From contig NZ_JADVKT010000003.1 in NCBI RefSeq assembly GCF_016508255.1, positions 186,001 to 250,000 on the forward strand: a stretch of 64,000 bases of DNA, in the 5' to 3' direction. The position numbers were made by a program, and so were the translations under genes. The DNA is from Acinetobacter calcoaceticus. GTDB lineage: Bacteria > Pseudomonadota > Gammaproteobacteria > Pseudomonadales > Moraxellaceae. The notes beneath the pieces were generated by a model, which saw only the letters and a list, made by a program, of their open reading frames with translations, did no database searches and had not been told where the DNA came from. This document shows, one piece after another, positions 1-8,338 of the stretch. The stretch's first letter is position 1. Every line of letters starts with the position of its first letter.

Positions 1-150
1 GTTCTTGTTACTGATAAAGACACAGGTAAATCGAAAGGTTTTGGTTTTGTTGAAATGCCTAACCCACGTGAAGCAATTAAGGCAATTAAAGGCTTAAACC
101 TGCTTAAAGTTAAAGGCAATGGAATTCGCGTTAAAGCAGCTGAAGAATAA
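1..150 (+). CDS. RRM-type RNA-binding protein, C-terminal part (5' end outside window)
   Basis: Frame 1 is open from the first base to a TAA at 148-150 and encodes 49 residues. They contain the RNP1 core of an RNA recognition motif (KSKGFGFVEM, residues 12-21 of the fragment), followed by the usual beta4 segment ending GIRVKAAEE. Small single-RRM proteins of this type bind single-stranded RNA and are common in gammaproteobacteria. The fragment is the second half of one RRM with no C-terminal extension. The start codon lies upstream of the window, so full length and any N-terminal domain are unknown. Confidence 0.85.
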   Translation, partial: VLVTDKDTGKSKGFGFVEMPNPREAIKAIKGLNLLKVKGNGIRVKAAEE

Positions 151-159
151 GTCTTCAGT

Positions 160-522
160 GTGAAAAGACAGTTTTTAGCTCTTTCGATTGTCGCGCCAAA
201 TGGTACTCGTATCGCTGAAGGTATAAAAACACTTGAAGTGCGTTCATGGGTACCTACAAAACTGCCAATCAAAGATCTATTAATTGTCGAGAACCAAAAT
301 TTTTTGGTCAAAGATACTGATCAAGAAGAAGGAGTTGCTGTCGCATTAGTCGATATTGACTCTATTCATGCTTGGCGAAATGATGAAATTGAGCCAGCAT
401 GTGCAACTGCTTGGGACGAAGGATATTTTGCTTGGGTTTTAAGCAATGTTCGTCCTATAAAGCAGCCACTAAAAGTTTTAGCGAAACGTAAAATTTATCA
501 AGTTGAGCTGGATTTACCATAA
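160..522 (+). CDS. ASCH-domain protein
   Basis: A 120-residue protein starting at GTG, 9 bases after the RRM gene stop, so probably co-transcribed with it. The N-terminal half carries the ASCH signature GIKTLEVRSW (about residues 21-30), and the C-terminal half has the domain's second conserved stretch around GYFAWVLSNVRPI. ASCH domains have a PUA-like beta-barrel fold and are linked to RNA binding or to hydrolysis of modified nucleosides. The exact role of this protein cannot be read from sequence. Pairing with an RRM protein makes an RNA-related role plausible, but that is inference. Confidence 0.75.
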   Translation: MKRQFLALSIVAPNGTRIAEGIKTLEVRSWVPTKLPIKDLLIVENQNFLVKDTDQEEGVAVALVDIDSIHAWRNDEIEPACATAWDEGYFAWVLSNVRPIKQPLKVLAKRKIYQVELDLP

Positions 523-603
523 ATAACGTTGATTTTATTAATGGAGTCGTTAAGCTAAAGAATAGCTGTTGCAATAGCGATTTTAGAACAGGAAAGTTTA
601 GTT

Positions 604-1107
604 ATGTCACGTGTTGCTCGTTATCATGCCGATCGTACCAATCAGAAGCTCTATTTTGCGCGCTTAGCTTGTCAACAGGCAGAACAGACCGATCATGTGC
701 AGCAGATACAAGCTTACCGTGAAGCAGCTGTATTTCATTTGCATGGTGCAATGCTTGCTTTCTTACAAGAGTTGGTACGTTATTACCGTTTAAATGAATT
801 GCAACCTACCTTAAAATCTATTGAGGAGCATATGGCGGCAAAAGGACAAGTTTCTCCTGAAGTATCCATTTTGCAACAATTGGCTAAAGATGGTTTCGTT
901 GCAGAGTTAAAACGAGCATATCGTATGTGCCAATATGCCCCAGAACCGACAGAGCCGACCCCAGAAGAAGAGACATCTTCTAATCTGATTATTAAAGTGA
1001 CTCAAGGCCCTCAATCTTGGTTGCCAGACGTTAAAATTTTGCGTGAATGGCATCGAGAATTAAGTCATTTAATTGATGGTTTTCGCAATGAAATGGTCGA
1101 GTTCTAA
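604..1107 (+). CDS. Conserved small protein, DUF6586-like
   Basis: A 167-residue, mostly alpha-helical soluble protein with no signal peptide or membrane segment. A basic N-terminus (MSRVARYHADRTNQKLYFAR) is followed by a Glu/Gln-rich helical region, an acidic Pro/Glu linker near residues 113-123 (PEPTEPTPEEE), and a C-terminal helix. AGGAAAG upstream of the ATG is an acceptable ribosome binding site. It resembles small DUF6586-type proteins of Pseudomonas and Acinetobacter, an assignment made from memory. I do not know a function. Confidence 0.7.
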   Translation: MSRVARYHADRTNQKLYFARLACQQAEQTDHVQQIQAYREAAVFHLHGAMLAFLQELVRYYRLNELQPTLKSIEEHMAAKGQVSPEVSILQQLAKDGFVAELKRAYRMCQYAPEPTEPTPEEETSSNLIIKVTQGPQSWLPDVKILREWHRELSHLIDGFRNEMVEF

Positions 1108-1219
1108 AATTAAACTGCCTGAATGCTTGAAATTTAGTTCGGGTGTGCCTATATAAATAAGACAAGAGAAGCAAAGTGCAAGGGTGCTTTGCCACCATGT
1201 TGAAACATGGAGGAAGTAT

Positions 1220-1498
1220 ATGTCTATACAGCAATTGAAAGAGTTATTTGGAAATCAAGAAGCCGTGTTGGAATTAGTCCAACTCGAAGGTGGTGAACTC
1301 GCCTTGCGTAATGCTGGTTCTGAGAAAGAACCCTTGGTTAAAATTCAATTTAGCGATGAAGTAAAAGCAATCTTGGGTGAGCAAACTCCAGTTGTTGCTC
1401 AGCATATGATTCAGGCTGCACTGTTTGGACTGCTGGAAAAGCAGGTCAACGAATGGCAGGCTGAGGTATTAGACGAACAGCCTAAATTCTTGAGTTAA
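1220..1498 (+). CDS. Hypothetical small conserved protein
   Basis: A 92-residue protein. The ATG at 1220 is preceded by GGAGGAAG with good spacing; the open frame extends back to 1184, but the strong ribosome binding site favours 1220. The protein is acidic, has no transmembrane segment or signal peptide, and I recognise no domain. It is followed directly by a strong hairpin terminator. It lies downstream of the DUF6586-like gene on the same strand, 112 bases apart. Function unknown. Confidence 0.7.
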   Translation: MSIQQLKELFGNQEAVLELVQLEGGELALRNAGSEKEPLVKIQFSDEVKAILGEQTPVVAQHMIQAALFGLLEKQVNEWQAEVLDEQPKFLS

Positions 1499-1526
1499 AA
1501 AAAGCGTACTCTTAAGTACGCTTTTT
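1499..1526. terminator. Bidirectional rho-independent terminator
   Basis: A perfect 12-bp inverted repeat (AAAAAGCGTACT / AGTACGCTTTTT) with a 4-base loop lies between two convergent genes, the small protein ending at 1498 and ybaL ending at 1535. It provides a T tract in both directions. Confidence 0.9.
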
Positions 1527-1534
1527 ATATAGGG

Positions 1535-3244
1535 TTAATGAATAGTTGACTGATGGGCAAGCTCGATCTGATTTAATATATGATGGCTCATATTCTTTGC
1601 CATTTCCTCTTTGGCATAGAACACCTCACCAATATTCTCGTCTCGGATAATAGCCGCTTCTTCTTTACTTTCTGCGCAAATTAATACCTGAATTTGAGGA
1701 TTTAATTGCTTAGCAATCGCCACAATACGGTGAATATCTAAAATATCCATAGGTGAGATCACCAAGAGTCTTGCATGCATGATATGTGCTTGAATTAAAA
1801 CACTTGGTTCGGTTGCAACACCACTCACAGCAGCAATATTCGACTGGCGTAGTTTTTCTACGATTTCACGATTCTCTTCGGCAATAACGACTTTAATATT
1901 CTCATTAATTAAATTTTCAGTAATACGTCGTCCCACACCGCCATATCCAACAATGACAACTTGATCACGTAAGTAAGCTTGATCAACTTCATCGGGTAAC
2001 ATTGCTAATGGGTCACCACTACGCTCAAGAAGCCGGGCTAAATGAGAACGCTCACGAATCCAGCGTTGTACAGGCTCAATGGCTGAAAATATAAAAGAAT
2101 TGAGCGTAATTGAAAATAAAGCACCAGCTAGAATCAGATTTTGTGCTTCTAGCGTTAATAAGCCTAAAGATACGCCTAATGTTGCCAAGATAAACGAGAA
2201 TTCGCCAATTTGGGCCAAACTCGCACCAACTGTGAGGGCTGTATTAAGTGGGTAGCGAAAGAATAAAACCAAAGCCATTGCGGCAAGAGTTTTACCTATC
2301 ATGATAATTGCAATGACTGCCAGAATATGTAGCGGACGTTCAACAAGAATATGTGGGTCAAACAGCATACCCACAGAGACAAAGAATAAAATCGAGAAAA
2401 TTTCACGTAGGGGGAGAGTTTCTTCTTCAGCACGATGGCTAAAGTCTGACTCTTTAACAACCATTCCCGCAAAGAATGCCCCTAATGCCATAGAAACCCC
2501 AAAGATCGCATAAGAACCATAGGCGATTGAAACAGCAGCAGCTACGACAGTAAGCGTGAATAGCTCTCTTGAACCTAAACGTGCAACAAATTGCATAATA
2601 ATAGGAACAACGCGTTTACCTACAATAAGCATAAAGGCAATGAAGCCAACGACTTTCAATAAAGTCAGCCCAAGGGTTAACCAAATATTGCCATTGGCAC
2701 CTTCCGGTGCTTTTCCGCCGAGTAAAACTGCTGTAGCTGGAAGGAGTACTAAAACAAGTACCATTACTAAGTCTTCAACTAACAGCCAACCCACAGCAAT
2801 TTTACCGTTGACTGAATCTAAAAGACCTCGGTCTCCTAAAGCTTTTAATAAAACAACTGTACTCGCACACGATAGACTTAAGCCAAAAACGAGTGCAGAG
2901 CCAAAGCTCCATCCCCATAGCATGGATACGCCAATGCCCAGTAGGGTAGCAACTGCAATCTGTAAAATTGCACCGGGTACGGCAATACGACGAACAAGTA
3001 GTAAGTCATTTAATGAAAAGTGCATCCCGACACCAAACATCAGGAACATTACTCCGAGTTCTGCAAGCTGGTTAGCAAGATGAATATCTGCTTCAATGCC
3101 CGGGGTATTTGGGCTAATAATAATTCCGGCAATTAAATAGCCGATAAGAGGGGGGAGTCGTAATCGGGCTGCAATATAGCCAAAAAAGAGGGCAACTCCG
3201 AAACCAACAGCAAGTAAAATAATTAAATCTACGTCATGCGGCAC
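1535..3244 (-). CDS. ybaL: YbaL/Kef-type monovalent cation:proton antiporter (CPA2)
   Basis: A 569-residue inner-membrane protein. Residues about 1-390 form the Na+/H+ exchanger domain with some 12 hydrophobic segments. Residues about 415-530 form a TrkA-N (RCK) nucleotide-binding domain with the Rossmann motif VGYGGVGRR. Signature stretches such as ELGVMFLMFGVGMHFSL and VGWLLVEDLVMVLVLVLLP match E. coli YbaL closely, which is why I prefer YbaL over KefB/KefC. The family exchanges K+ or Na+ for H+, gated by nucleotide or thiol ligands. It appears monocistronic, between a terminator at 1499-1526 and the rpmG terminator at about 3351. Confidence 0.85.
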   Translation of the reverse strand: MPHDVDLIILLAVGFGVALFFGYIAARLRLPPLIGYLIAGIIISPNTPGIEADIHLANQLAELGVMFLMFGVGMHFSLNDLLLVRRIAVPGAILQIAVATLLGIGVSMLWGWSFGSALVFGLSLSCASTVVLLKALGDRGLLDSVNGKIAVGWLLVEDLVMVLVLVLLPATAVLLGGKAPEGANGNIWLTLGLTLLKVVGFIAFMLIVGKRVVPIIMQFVARLGSRELFTLTVVAAAVSIAYGSYAIFGVSMALGAFFAGMVVKESDFSHRAEEETLPLREIFSILFFVSVGMLFDPHILVERPLHILAVIAIIMIGKTLAAMALVLFFRYPLNTALTVGASLAQIGEFSFILATLGVSLGLLTLEAQNLILAGALFSITLNSFIFSAIEPVQRWIRERSHLARLLERSGDPLAMLPDEVDQAYLRDQVVIVGYGGVGRRITENLINENIKVVIAEENREIVEKLRQSNIAAVSGVATEPSVLIQAHIMHARLLVISPMDILDIHRIVAIAKQLNPQIQVLICAESKEEAAIIRDENIGEVFYAKEEMAKNMSHHILNQIELAHQSTIH

Positions 3245-3350
3245 TAAAAACTCCTTTTACGTGAGTTAGGCTAAAGACAAGCATAAAAAATGCCAAGGCG
3301 AAATATGGAGAAAGTTTAACAAAAAAAAGCTAGGTATAAAAAAAATGCAA

Positions 3351-3383
3351 AAAAAAACGACCCCATTGTGAAGTCGTTTTTTT
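3351..3383 (-). terminator. Terminator downstream of rpmG
   Basis: An 11-bp inverted repeat (AAAAAAACGAC / GTCGTTTTTTT) with an 11-base loop, just past the rpmG stop. It supplies a T tract for minus-strand transcription and ends the rpmB-rpmG unit. Confidence 0.8.
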
Positions 3384-3395
3384 TCGAGGCTAAAA

Positions 3396-3551
3396 TTATT
3401 TGATTTTAGCTTCTTTGAAAATCACGTGTTGACGGATTTTTGGATCAAATTTTTTGATTTCCATTTTTTCCGGCATAGTACGTTTGTTTTTAGTCGTGGT
3501 ATAGAAATAACCTGTACCAGCTGTAGAAACGAGACGAATCTTATCACGCAT
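3396..3551 (-). CDS. rpmG: 50S ribosomal protein L33
   Basis: Read on the minus strand from CAT at 3549-3551 to the stop at 3396-3398, this encodes 51 residues starting [20 protein letters not shown] and ending [10 protein letters not shown], a clear L33. It carries the conserved KNKR and basic EIKKFDP segments. The zinc-binding Cys pairs found in some L33 forms are absent, so this is the Cys-minus version. It starts 12 bases downstream of rpmB, the conserved rpmB-rpmG operon. Confidence 0.95.
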   Translation of the reverse strand: MRDKIRLVSTAGTGYFYTTTKNKRTMPEKMEIKKFDPKIRQHVIFKEAKIK

Positions 3552-3563
3552 TGTTCAGACTCC

Positions 3564-3800
3564 TTAGATCTTTTGACCTTGAGCACGAAGGTCTGCAACA
3601 ACCTTTTCGATACCCAATTTGTCAATAATACGCATACCTTTAGTGGTTAAACGAAGACGTACAAAACGTTTTTCGCTTTCTAACCAGAAACGGTGGTGGT
3701 GCAGGTTCGGCTCGAACCGGCGCTTGGTTTTGTTGTTGGCGTGTGAGACGTTGTTACCAACGACTGGACGCTTGCCGGTAACTTGGCAAACCTTAGACAT
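3564..3800 (-). CDS. rpmB: 50S ribosomal protein L28
   Basis: A 78-residue basic protein beginning [20 protein letters not shown], the L28 signature, and continuing with [13 protein letters not shown] and [15 protein letters not shown]. The length is normal for gammaproteobacteria. It is the promoter-proximal gene of the rpmB-rpmG operon. Its promoter should lie in 3801-3967; a TATACT hexamer in the loop of the upstream hairpin is a possible -10 element, but I found no convincing -35. Confidence 0.97.
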
Positions 3801-3930
3801 GGTGTAACTCCATTGATTCAGCCAACAGCAAATCTGTGGCCAGTCATACTAAATGTAAACGGATGAATTCATTCAAGGGGCGTTTTATACCAAAAATACG
3901 ATTAAAAGACAAGCGGAATTGGTAAAAACG

Positions 3931-3960
3931 AGGCATGATTTAGTATAACAGATCATGCCT
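3931..3960 (-). terminator. Hairpin downstream of the aldehyde dehydrogenase gene
   Basis: A 9-bp perfect stem (AGGCATGAT / ATCATGCCT) with a 12-base loop begins 8 bases past the aldehyde dehydrogenase stop, followed on the minus strand by CGTTTTT. It probably terminates that gene and separates it from rpmB. Confidence 0.7.
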
Positions 3961-3967
3961 TGATCAG

Positions 3968-5416
3968 TTAGCGCAACAAGGTTTTCGAAATGAAACGATG
4001 AATGGGCTTATTGAACGGTGGAAGAATGTATTTAAGGCTATAAAGTTTTGGATTAGACATCACTGAACGTTCATGAGAAAGGCTAAAAAAGCCCTCTGGT
4101 CCGTGATATTTACCCATACCTGATGCACCAATTCCCCCAAACGGTAAATCATCCTGAGCCACATGGGTAATCACCATGTTGATTCCGAAATGTCCTGAGT
4201 GGGTGTGCTGTGCAATATAGTCAGCACGCGCTTGATCATAGTCAAAATAATACATTGCTAAAGGACGTGGACGACTATTAATGAATTCGACGACTTCTTC
4301 TATTTGGTCATATTCTAAAATGGGTAGGATAGGACCAAAAATTTCATTTTGCATAATATCCATTGCAGTCGTTACGCCTGTAACTAAAGTCGGTGCAATT
4401 TTGCGGACATCCTCTAAAATTTCATTTTGAGGATTAATTTCAATAATACGAGCACCTTGATCGCGGGCATTTTCAAGGTAGCCCTGAATACGGTTATATT
4501 GCTTGTCATTAATAATAGAAGTGTAATCTTGATTGGTGCGGAAATGCGGATACATACCAGCGACAATCAATTTAAAGTTTTCGATGAACTCGGCAGTTTT
4601 TCCGCGGGGTAAGAAAATATGGTCAGGTGCAACACAAGTTTGTCCTGCATTCCATAATTTACCTACAGCAATACGTTGAGCTACATCTTTCATATCTATA
4701 GATGCATGTACAAGGGCAGGAGATTTTCCACCTAACTCAAGAATAACCGGAACCAGATTTTGAGCTGCGGCTGCCATGACGGTTTTACCAACCGAAGTTG
4801 AGCCAGTAAAGATCATTTTGTCAAAAGGCAAATGACTAAAAGTATCTGAAATCACGCCACCACCATTAACCACGGCAACTAATTCTTGTGGAAAGGCTTC
4901 TGCTAATGCACTTTCAAGAACTCGCCCAAAATTGGGAGAGGCACTAGAAATTTTGATCATGGCATGGTTGCCCGCTGCCAGCGCACAGATTAATGGCCCA
5001 ACGGAAAGAAGTAATGGGTAGTTCCATGGTGTAATAATACCAATTACACCCATAGGTTGATATTGTACCCAACCTTTTGCTGGTTGATGTAATACACTGA
5101 TATGGCGTTTTGAAGGTTTCATCCACGCTGTCAAATGTTTACTGTAATATTTGATTTGTTCCAAACTGGTGAGTAACTCACCAATTTTTGTTTCCATAAC
5201 TGCACGATTACCATAATCAAGGTTAATTGCGTCGGCAATCTGATCTTGATATTTTACCAAGACTCTTTTAAGACGAGCTAAACGATCAATACGCTCTTTA
5301 GCAGTGGGTACCGGATGACGTAAATAAGCAACCTTTTGTTGTTCAAGCAAATCATGTAAATGCTTAACATCATAAGGAAGCTGAGTCTCTGGATTTGTTT
5401 TTGTTTGAATGTTCAT
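3968..5416 (-). CDS. Aldehyde dehydrogenase, coniferyl-aldehyde dehydrogenase type
   Basis: A 482-residue NAD(P)-dependent aldehyde dehydrogenase of the soluble class-3-like/CalB branch. The cofactor-site motif ITPWNYP is at about 128-133, the general base Glu227 lies in LELGGKSPA, and the nucleophile Cys261 lies in GQTCVAPDH. It oxidises an aldehyde to the acid, but the substrate cannot be read from sequence; this branch is often named coniferyl aldehyde dehydrogenase and also contains fatty-aldehyde enzymes. It is divergent from a TetR regulator with a palindrome between them, so aldehyde- or alcohol-responsive repression is likely (inference). Confidence 0.85.
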   Translation of the reverse strand: MNIQTKTNPETQLPYDVKHLHDLLEQQKVAYLRHPVPTAKERIDRLARLKRVLVKYQDQIADAINLDYGNRAVMETKIGELLTSLEQIKYYSKHLTAWMKPSKRHISVLHQPAKGWVQYQPMGVIGIITPWNYPLLLSVGPLICALAAGNHAMIKISSASPNFGRVLESALAEAFPQELVAVVNGGGVISDTFSHLPFDKMIFTGSTSVGKTVMAAAAQNLVPVILELGGKSPALVHASIDMKDVAQRIAVGKLWNAGQTCVAPDHIFLPRGKTAEFIENFKLIVAGMYPHFRTNQDYTSIINDKQYNRIQGYLENARDQGARIIEINPQNEILEDVRKIAPTLVTGVTTAMDIMQNEIFGPILPILEYDQIEEVVEFINSRPRPLAMYYFDYDQARADYIAQHTHSGHFGINMVITHVAQDDLPFGGIGASGMGKYHGPEGFFSLSHERSVMSNPKLYSLKYILPPFNKPIHRFISKTLLR

Positions 5417-5449
5417 CGGTACTTACCAAATACATTGATATGTTTATTT

Positions 5450-5469
5450 TTTAGAGTAAATACTCTAAA
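5450..5469. promoter_or_regulatory. Palindrome, probable TetR-family operator
   Basis: TTTAGAGTAAATACTCTAAA consists of two 9-bp arms in perfect inverted repeat around a 2-base centre. It lies in the 112-bp gap between the divergent aldehyde dehydrogenase and TetR genes, where an autoregulating TetR repressor would bind. Base pairing is direct observation; the regulator assignment is inference from position. Confidence 0.6.
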
Positions 5470-5528
5470 TAGTCAAGTCAGTTTATGTGTTCAAGTCTTA
5501 ACCATTTGAATTATTAAAGGTTATTAAA

Positions 5529-6221
5529 ATGTCTCAACCTAAAGCTCTGAAGACAAAAGACCGGATTTTACAAATCAGTTTGCAGCTTTTTAACGAACGA
5601 GGTGAACGGTCGGTTACAACCAATCATATTGCTGCGGAGTTAGGCATCAGTCCCGGAAACTTGTATTATCATTTTCGGAATAAGCATGAAATCATTAAGG
5701 AGTTAATGTATCAATATCAGGCCGAGACTTTGGAATTGCTTTCTTTACCTGACGATAGACCATTAACGACCAATGATAAAATCAACTATTTTCAAGTGCT
5801 CAGTGGCCAGTTGTGGAGCTACCGTTTTATTCATCGTGATGTGTATCATTTAGTTGAAAGTAACGAAGACTTTAAAAAGATTTATCCGCGTTTTGCTGGG
5901 CAGGTCATGCAGCAGGGGCAAAAGATTTATCAGGCTTTTGTAGATGCAGGTCTTATGAAAATGACGGCATCGGAAATTGAGGCACTCATTATTAACCTCT
6001 GGATTGTATTAACAAACTGGACAAATTTTTTATATATGTCTGGCCATATTAGTGACAATAACCATTTAGAAGAAAAATGGGTTTGGCAAGCATTACGCCA
6101 AATGGTTTTCCTTGAAGGCCCTTATCTTATGGGGGAAAGCCGAGCAACTTATGAGCAGTTACTTGAGTCTCTTGGCCCTTCAGATCTATTTGCCAGCTTG
6201 TCATCGTTAAAAGACGAATAG
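5529..6221 (+). CDS. TetR/AcrR family transcriptional regulator
   Basis: A 230-residue protein with a TetR N-terminal helix-turn-helix at about residues 10-56. The recognition region is TTNHIAAELGISPGNLYYHF, followed by RNKHEIIKELMYQY. The C-terminal ligand-binding part is all-helical, and its effector cannot be predicted. It is divergent from the aldehyde dehydrogenase gene with a 20-bp palindrome in between, the usual arrangement for a local repressor. The purU promoter follows the stop codon almost immediately. Confidence 0.88.
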   Translation: MSQPKALKTKDRILQISLQLFNERGERSVTTNHIAAELGISPGNLYYHFRNKHEIIKELMYQYQAETLELLSLPDDRPLTTNDKINYFQVLSGQLWSYRFIHRDVYHLVESNEDFKKIYPRFAGQVMQQGQKIYQAFVDAGLMKMTASEIEALIINLWIVLTNWTNFLYMSGHISDNNHLEEKWVWQALRQMVFLEGPYLMGESRATYEQLLESLGPSDLFASLSSLKDE

Positions 6222-6250
6222 TTGTGCTTGTTTATTTAGGGCGCTAGAAT
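6222..6250 (+). promoter_or_regulatory. Probable sigma-70 promoter of purU
   Basis: TTGTGC (6222-6227) and TAGAAT (6245-6250) are separated by exactly 17 bases, beginning right after the TetR stop codon. Transcription would start near 6257, leaving a roughly 40-base leader to the ATG at 6297. Confidence 0.6.
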
Positions 6251-6296
6251 ACTCGGCCTATTAAAAGATTTGTCTCAATTAAGTGATATTAACCAA

Positions 6297-7160
6297 ATGA
6301 ATATGACCACTGCCAATACAGCCCGTTTACTGATTACTTGTGAAGACAAGCCAGGGATCGTACAAGCGGTATCGAGCTTTTTGTATCATCAAGGTGCAAA
6401 CATTACCGCGCTTGATCAGTATGCGACGGAAGCTCAGGGCGGACGTTATTTCATGCGGGTTGAATTTGAGCTTGACCATTTACAGTCACGTAAAGATGCT
6501 TTAATTCAGACTTTTGCTGCGAATGTTGCTGAGCGTTATAGCATGCAATGGCGTCTTGCTTTCGTAGGCGACGTTAAAAAAGTTGGTATTTTAGTTTCTA
6601 AAGTTGACCATGCATTGCTTGAGTTGTTATGGCGTCATGCACGCGGTTCGTTACCTTGTGAAATTACTCATGTCATTTCAAATCATGAAGATTTACGTGA
6701 ATCTGTCGAAAACTTCGGTATTCCATTTTCTGTAATTAAAGTTACTAAAGACAATAAAGCTGAAGCTTATGCGCAAATTGATGAAATGATGCAAGGCAAT
6801 GATTTGCTCGTTCTTGCACGTTACATGCAGATTTTAAGCGAAGATTTTGTTGCGAAATGGGAAATGAAAATCATCAATATTCACCATTCTTTCTTGCCAG
6901 CATTTGTGGGTGCAAATCCATATAAGCAAGCTTATGAAAAAGGTGTGAAGTTGATTGGTGCGACAGCTCATTATGTGACTGCTGACCTTGACCAAGGTCC
7001 AATTATTGAGCAAGACGTTGAGCGTGTAAGCCATGACTATAATGTTGAGCAATTACGTGAGTTGGGTGAAGATGTAGAGCGTAATGTCTTAGCTCGCGCA
7101 GTGAAATGGCATTTAGAAGACCGCATTATTGTAGATGGTAATAAGACGGTTGTTTTTTAA
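6297..7160 (+). CDS. purU: Formyltetrahydrofolate deformylase
   Basis: The protein has 287 residues from the ATG at 6297; an in-frame TTG at 6270 would add 9, and neither start has a strong ribosome binding site. An N-terminal ACT domain (LLITCEDKPGIVQAVSSFL) is followed by a formyltransferase-fold catalytic domain with INIHHSFLPAF and GATAHYVTADLDQGPIIEQD, which carry the His and Asp active-site residues. PurU hydrolyses 10-formyl-THF to formate and THF, balancing one-carbon pools and feeding formate to PurT. It appears monocistronic, with its own promoter and terminator. Confidence 0.93.
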   Translation: MNMTTANTARLLITCEDKPGIVQAVSSFLYHQGANITALDQYATEAQGGRYFMRVEFELDHLQSRKDALIQTFAANVAERYSMQWRLAFVGDVKKVGILVSKVDHALLELLWRHARGSLPCEITHVISNHEDLRESVENFGIPFSVIKVTKDNKAEAYAQIDEMMQGNDLLVLARYMQILSEDFVAKWEMKIINIHHSFLPAFVGANPYKQAYEKGVKLIGATAHYVTADLDQGPIIEQDVERVSHDYNVEQLRELGEDVERNVLARAVKWHLEDRIIVDGNKTVVF

Positions 7161-7174
7161 ATAACACTTCTTAT

Positions 7175-7204
7175 AAAAAAAGCACGCTTCTTGCGTGTTT
7201 TTTT
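7175..7204 (+). terminator. Terminator of purU
   Basis: A run of A, a CACGC/GCGTG stem with a TTCTT loop and a run of T follow the purU stop by about 15 bases. Confidence 0.8.
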
Positions 7205-7539
7205 ATATCCAAAACATATTGAAATAATATAACATATCAATATTGAGTGGATTTATGTAGGATTGAACTGGTTCATGGTACAAATAGCTAAACTATTTAA
7301 GTTTGACTAAACAAATTGTGAACAGAGGATATCTATTGGTGTAACTATGATAGAACGAAAGCAAAGACGCTCAGCTGGTACCAGTACCTAACGCAGAGTA
7401 AATGTTTTTCTCAAAAAATAGTTGCAAATGAAAACACTTCTCATTTATTATTGTGGCACTTTATTGTTCTATCCGATGTTTGAAATCGTTTCTATAAATA
7501 GAAATTTGAAATCATCATCCATTAGGTAATTAGATTCTT
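7205..7539 (+). other. Non-coding gap upstream of tonB
   Basis: I see no credible gene in this stretch. The region is AT-rich and ends in the tonB promoter and candidate Fur site described separately. Short open frames here show no ribosome binding site or protein-like composition. Confidence 0.6.
7422..7451 (+). promoter_or_regulatory. Probable tonB promoter with a Fur-like inverted repeat
   Basis: TTGCAA (7422-7427) and TATTAT (7446-7451) are 18 bases apart. The spacer is spanned by an inverted repeat AAATGA (7426-7431) / TCATTT (7441-7446). An iron-repressed tonB operon would be expected, and the repeat sits where a Fur dimer would block polymerase. It matches the Fur consensus only partly, so the Fur call is tentative. 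Confidence 0.4.
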
Positions 7540-8295
7540 ATGAGTCAATCTTCCGCAGCCTTAAACTCTCCCAATCCGATGAAAAAGAAAGTCATCACGG
7601 CACTAATTGCGGTTGCAATTGGTCATATCGGGGTCTTATGGGCAGTCAGCCATATTAAGCCTGCTGAATTAAAGCCAATTGATAAGAAACCTTTACAAGT
7701 CCGCTTCGTTAAAATTCAAGAGCAACCAAAGCCTTTACCACCGAAACCAAAAGAACCGCCTAAAAAGCCGGAACCTAAAAAAGAAGTGAAAGAGGTTAAA
7801 GTTGTTGAAAAACCTGTAACACCACCGAAACCAGTGGAAAAAATCCAGCAGGTGAAAAAGGCTGAAACTCCTAAACAAGCAGTAAAGACAGAACCAAAAG
7901 TTGAACCCAAAATAGTCACTCCAAGGACTACAGTGACTGAAAAAGTCGTTGAAAAACCAAAACCAGTAGTACAAGAAGCACCCAAAGCTCAACCTGCTCC
8001 AGATCCATCACCGAAACGAGTTTCAATTGGTGGTTCGGGTGTGCAATGGAGCCGCTCACCACGTTTAACTGTTTCTTCAAAAGATTTACAAGGCGAAGCA
8101 CGTTCTGTCATGGTACTGATTGAAGCCGATGAAAAGGGCAAGATTATCAATGTACGCGTGACGAGAAGTAGTGGCATTTCAAGTCTAGATGACAAAGTTG
8201 TCCGTGCTGTTCGCGGTGCGAAATTTAAACCTTATATGGAAAATGGGGTTGCTTACCCAATTAAAGCTGAGCAACCCTTTGATTTAACCCCTTAA
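7540..8295 (+). CDS. tonB: Energy transducer TonB
   Basis: A 251-residue inner-membrane-anchored periplasmic protein. A cytoplasmic N-terminus with KKK is followed by one membrane helix at about residues 18-38, a Pro/Lys/Glu-rich spanning region at about 55-160 (many PKP and EPK repeats), and a C-terminal TonB domain at about 165-251. The canonical YP pair before the first beta strand is replaced here by RSPRLTV. TonB transfers proton-motive energy from ExbB-ExbD to outer-membrane receptors such as the siderophore receptor at 27.0-29.3 kb. It is first in tonB-exbB-exbD, 43 bases ahead of exbB. Confidence 0.93.
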   Translation: MSQSSAALNSPNPMKKKVITALIAVAIGHIGVLWAVSHIKPAELKPIDKKPLQVRFVKIQEQPKPLPPKPKEPPKKPEPKKEVKEVKVVEKPVTPPKPVEKIQQVKKAETPKQAVKTEPKVEPKIVTPRTTVTEKVVEKPKPVVQEAPKAQPAPDPSPKRVSIGGSGVQWSRSPRLTVSSKDLQGEARSVMVLIEADEKGKIINVRVTRSSGISSLDDKVVRAVRGAKFKPYMENGVAYPIKAEQPFDLTP

Positions 8296-8338
8296 ATGAA
8301 TTTGAGTCCCAACGGCTAACCTTAATCAGGAGTTCAAT

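Noticed and set aside
1031..1234. 67-codon minus-strand frame between two plus-strand genes
   Set aside because: Overlaps the end of the DUF6586-like gene and the strong ribosome binding site of the next gene; no protein-like features.
2556..3083. 175-codon plus-strand frame antisense to ybaL
   Set aside because: Lies wholly inside the ybaL coding region on the other strand, has no ribosome binding site, and its Ser/Thr/Pro-rich composition is typical of an antisense shadow.
7716..7992. Two overlapping minus-strand frames opposite the tonB Pro/Lys-rich region
   Set aside because: They arise from repetitive CCN/AAR codons of TonB read backwards (Phe/Gly and Phe/Trp-rich); no independent support.
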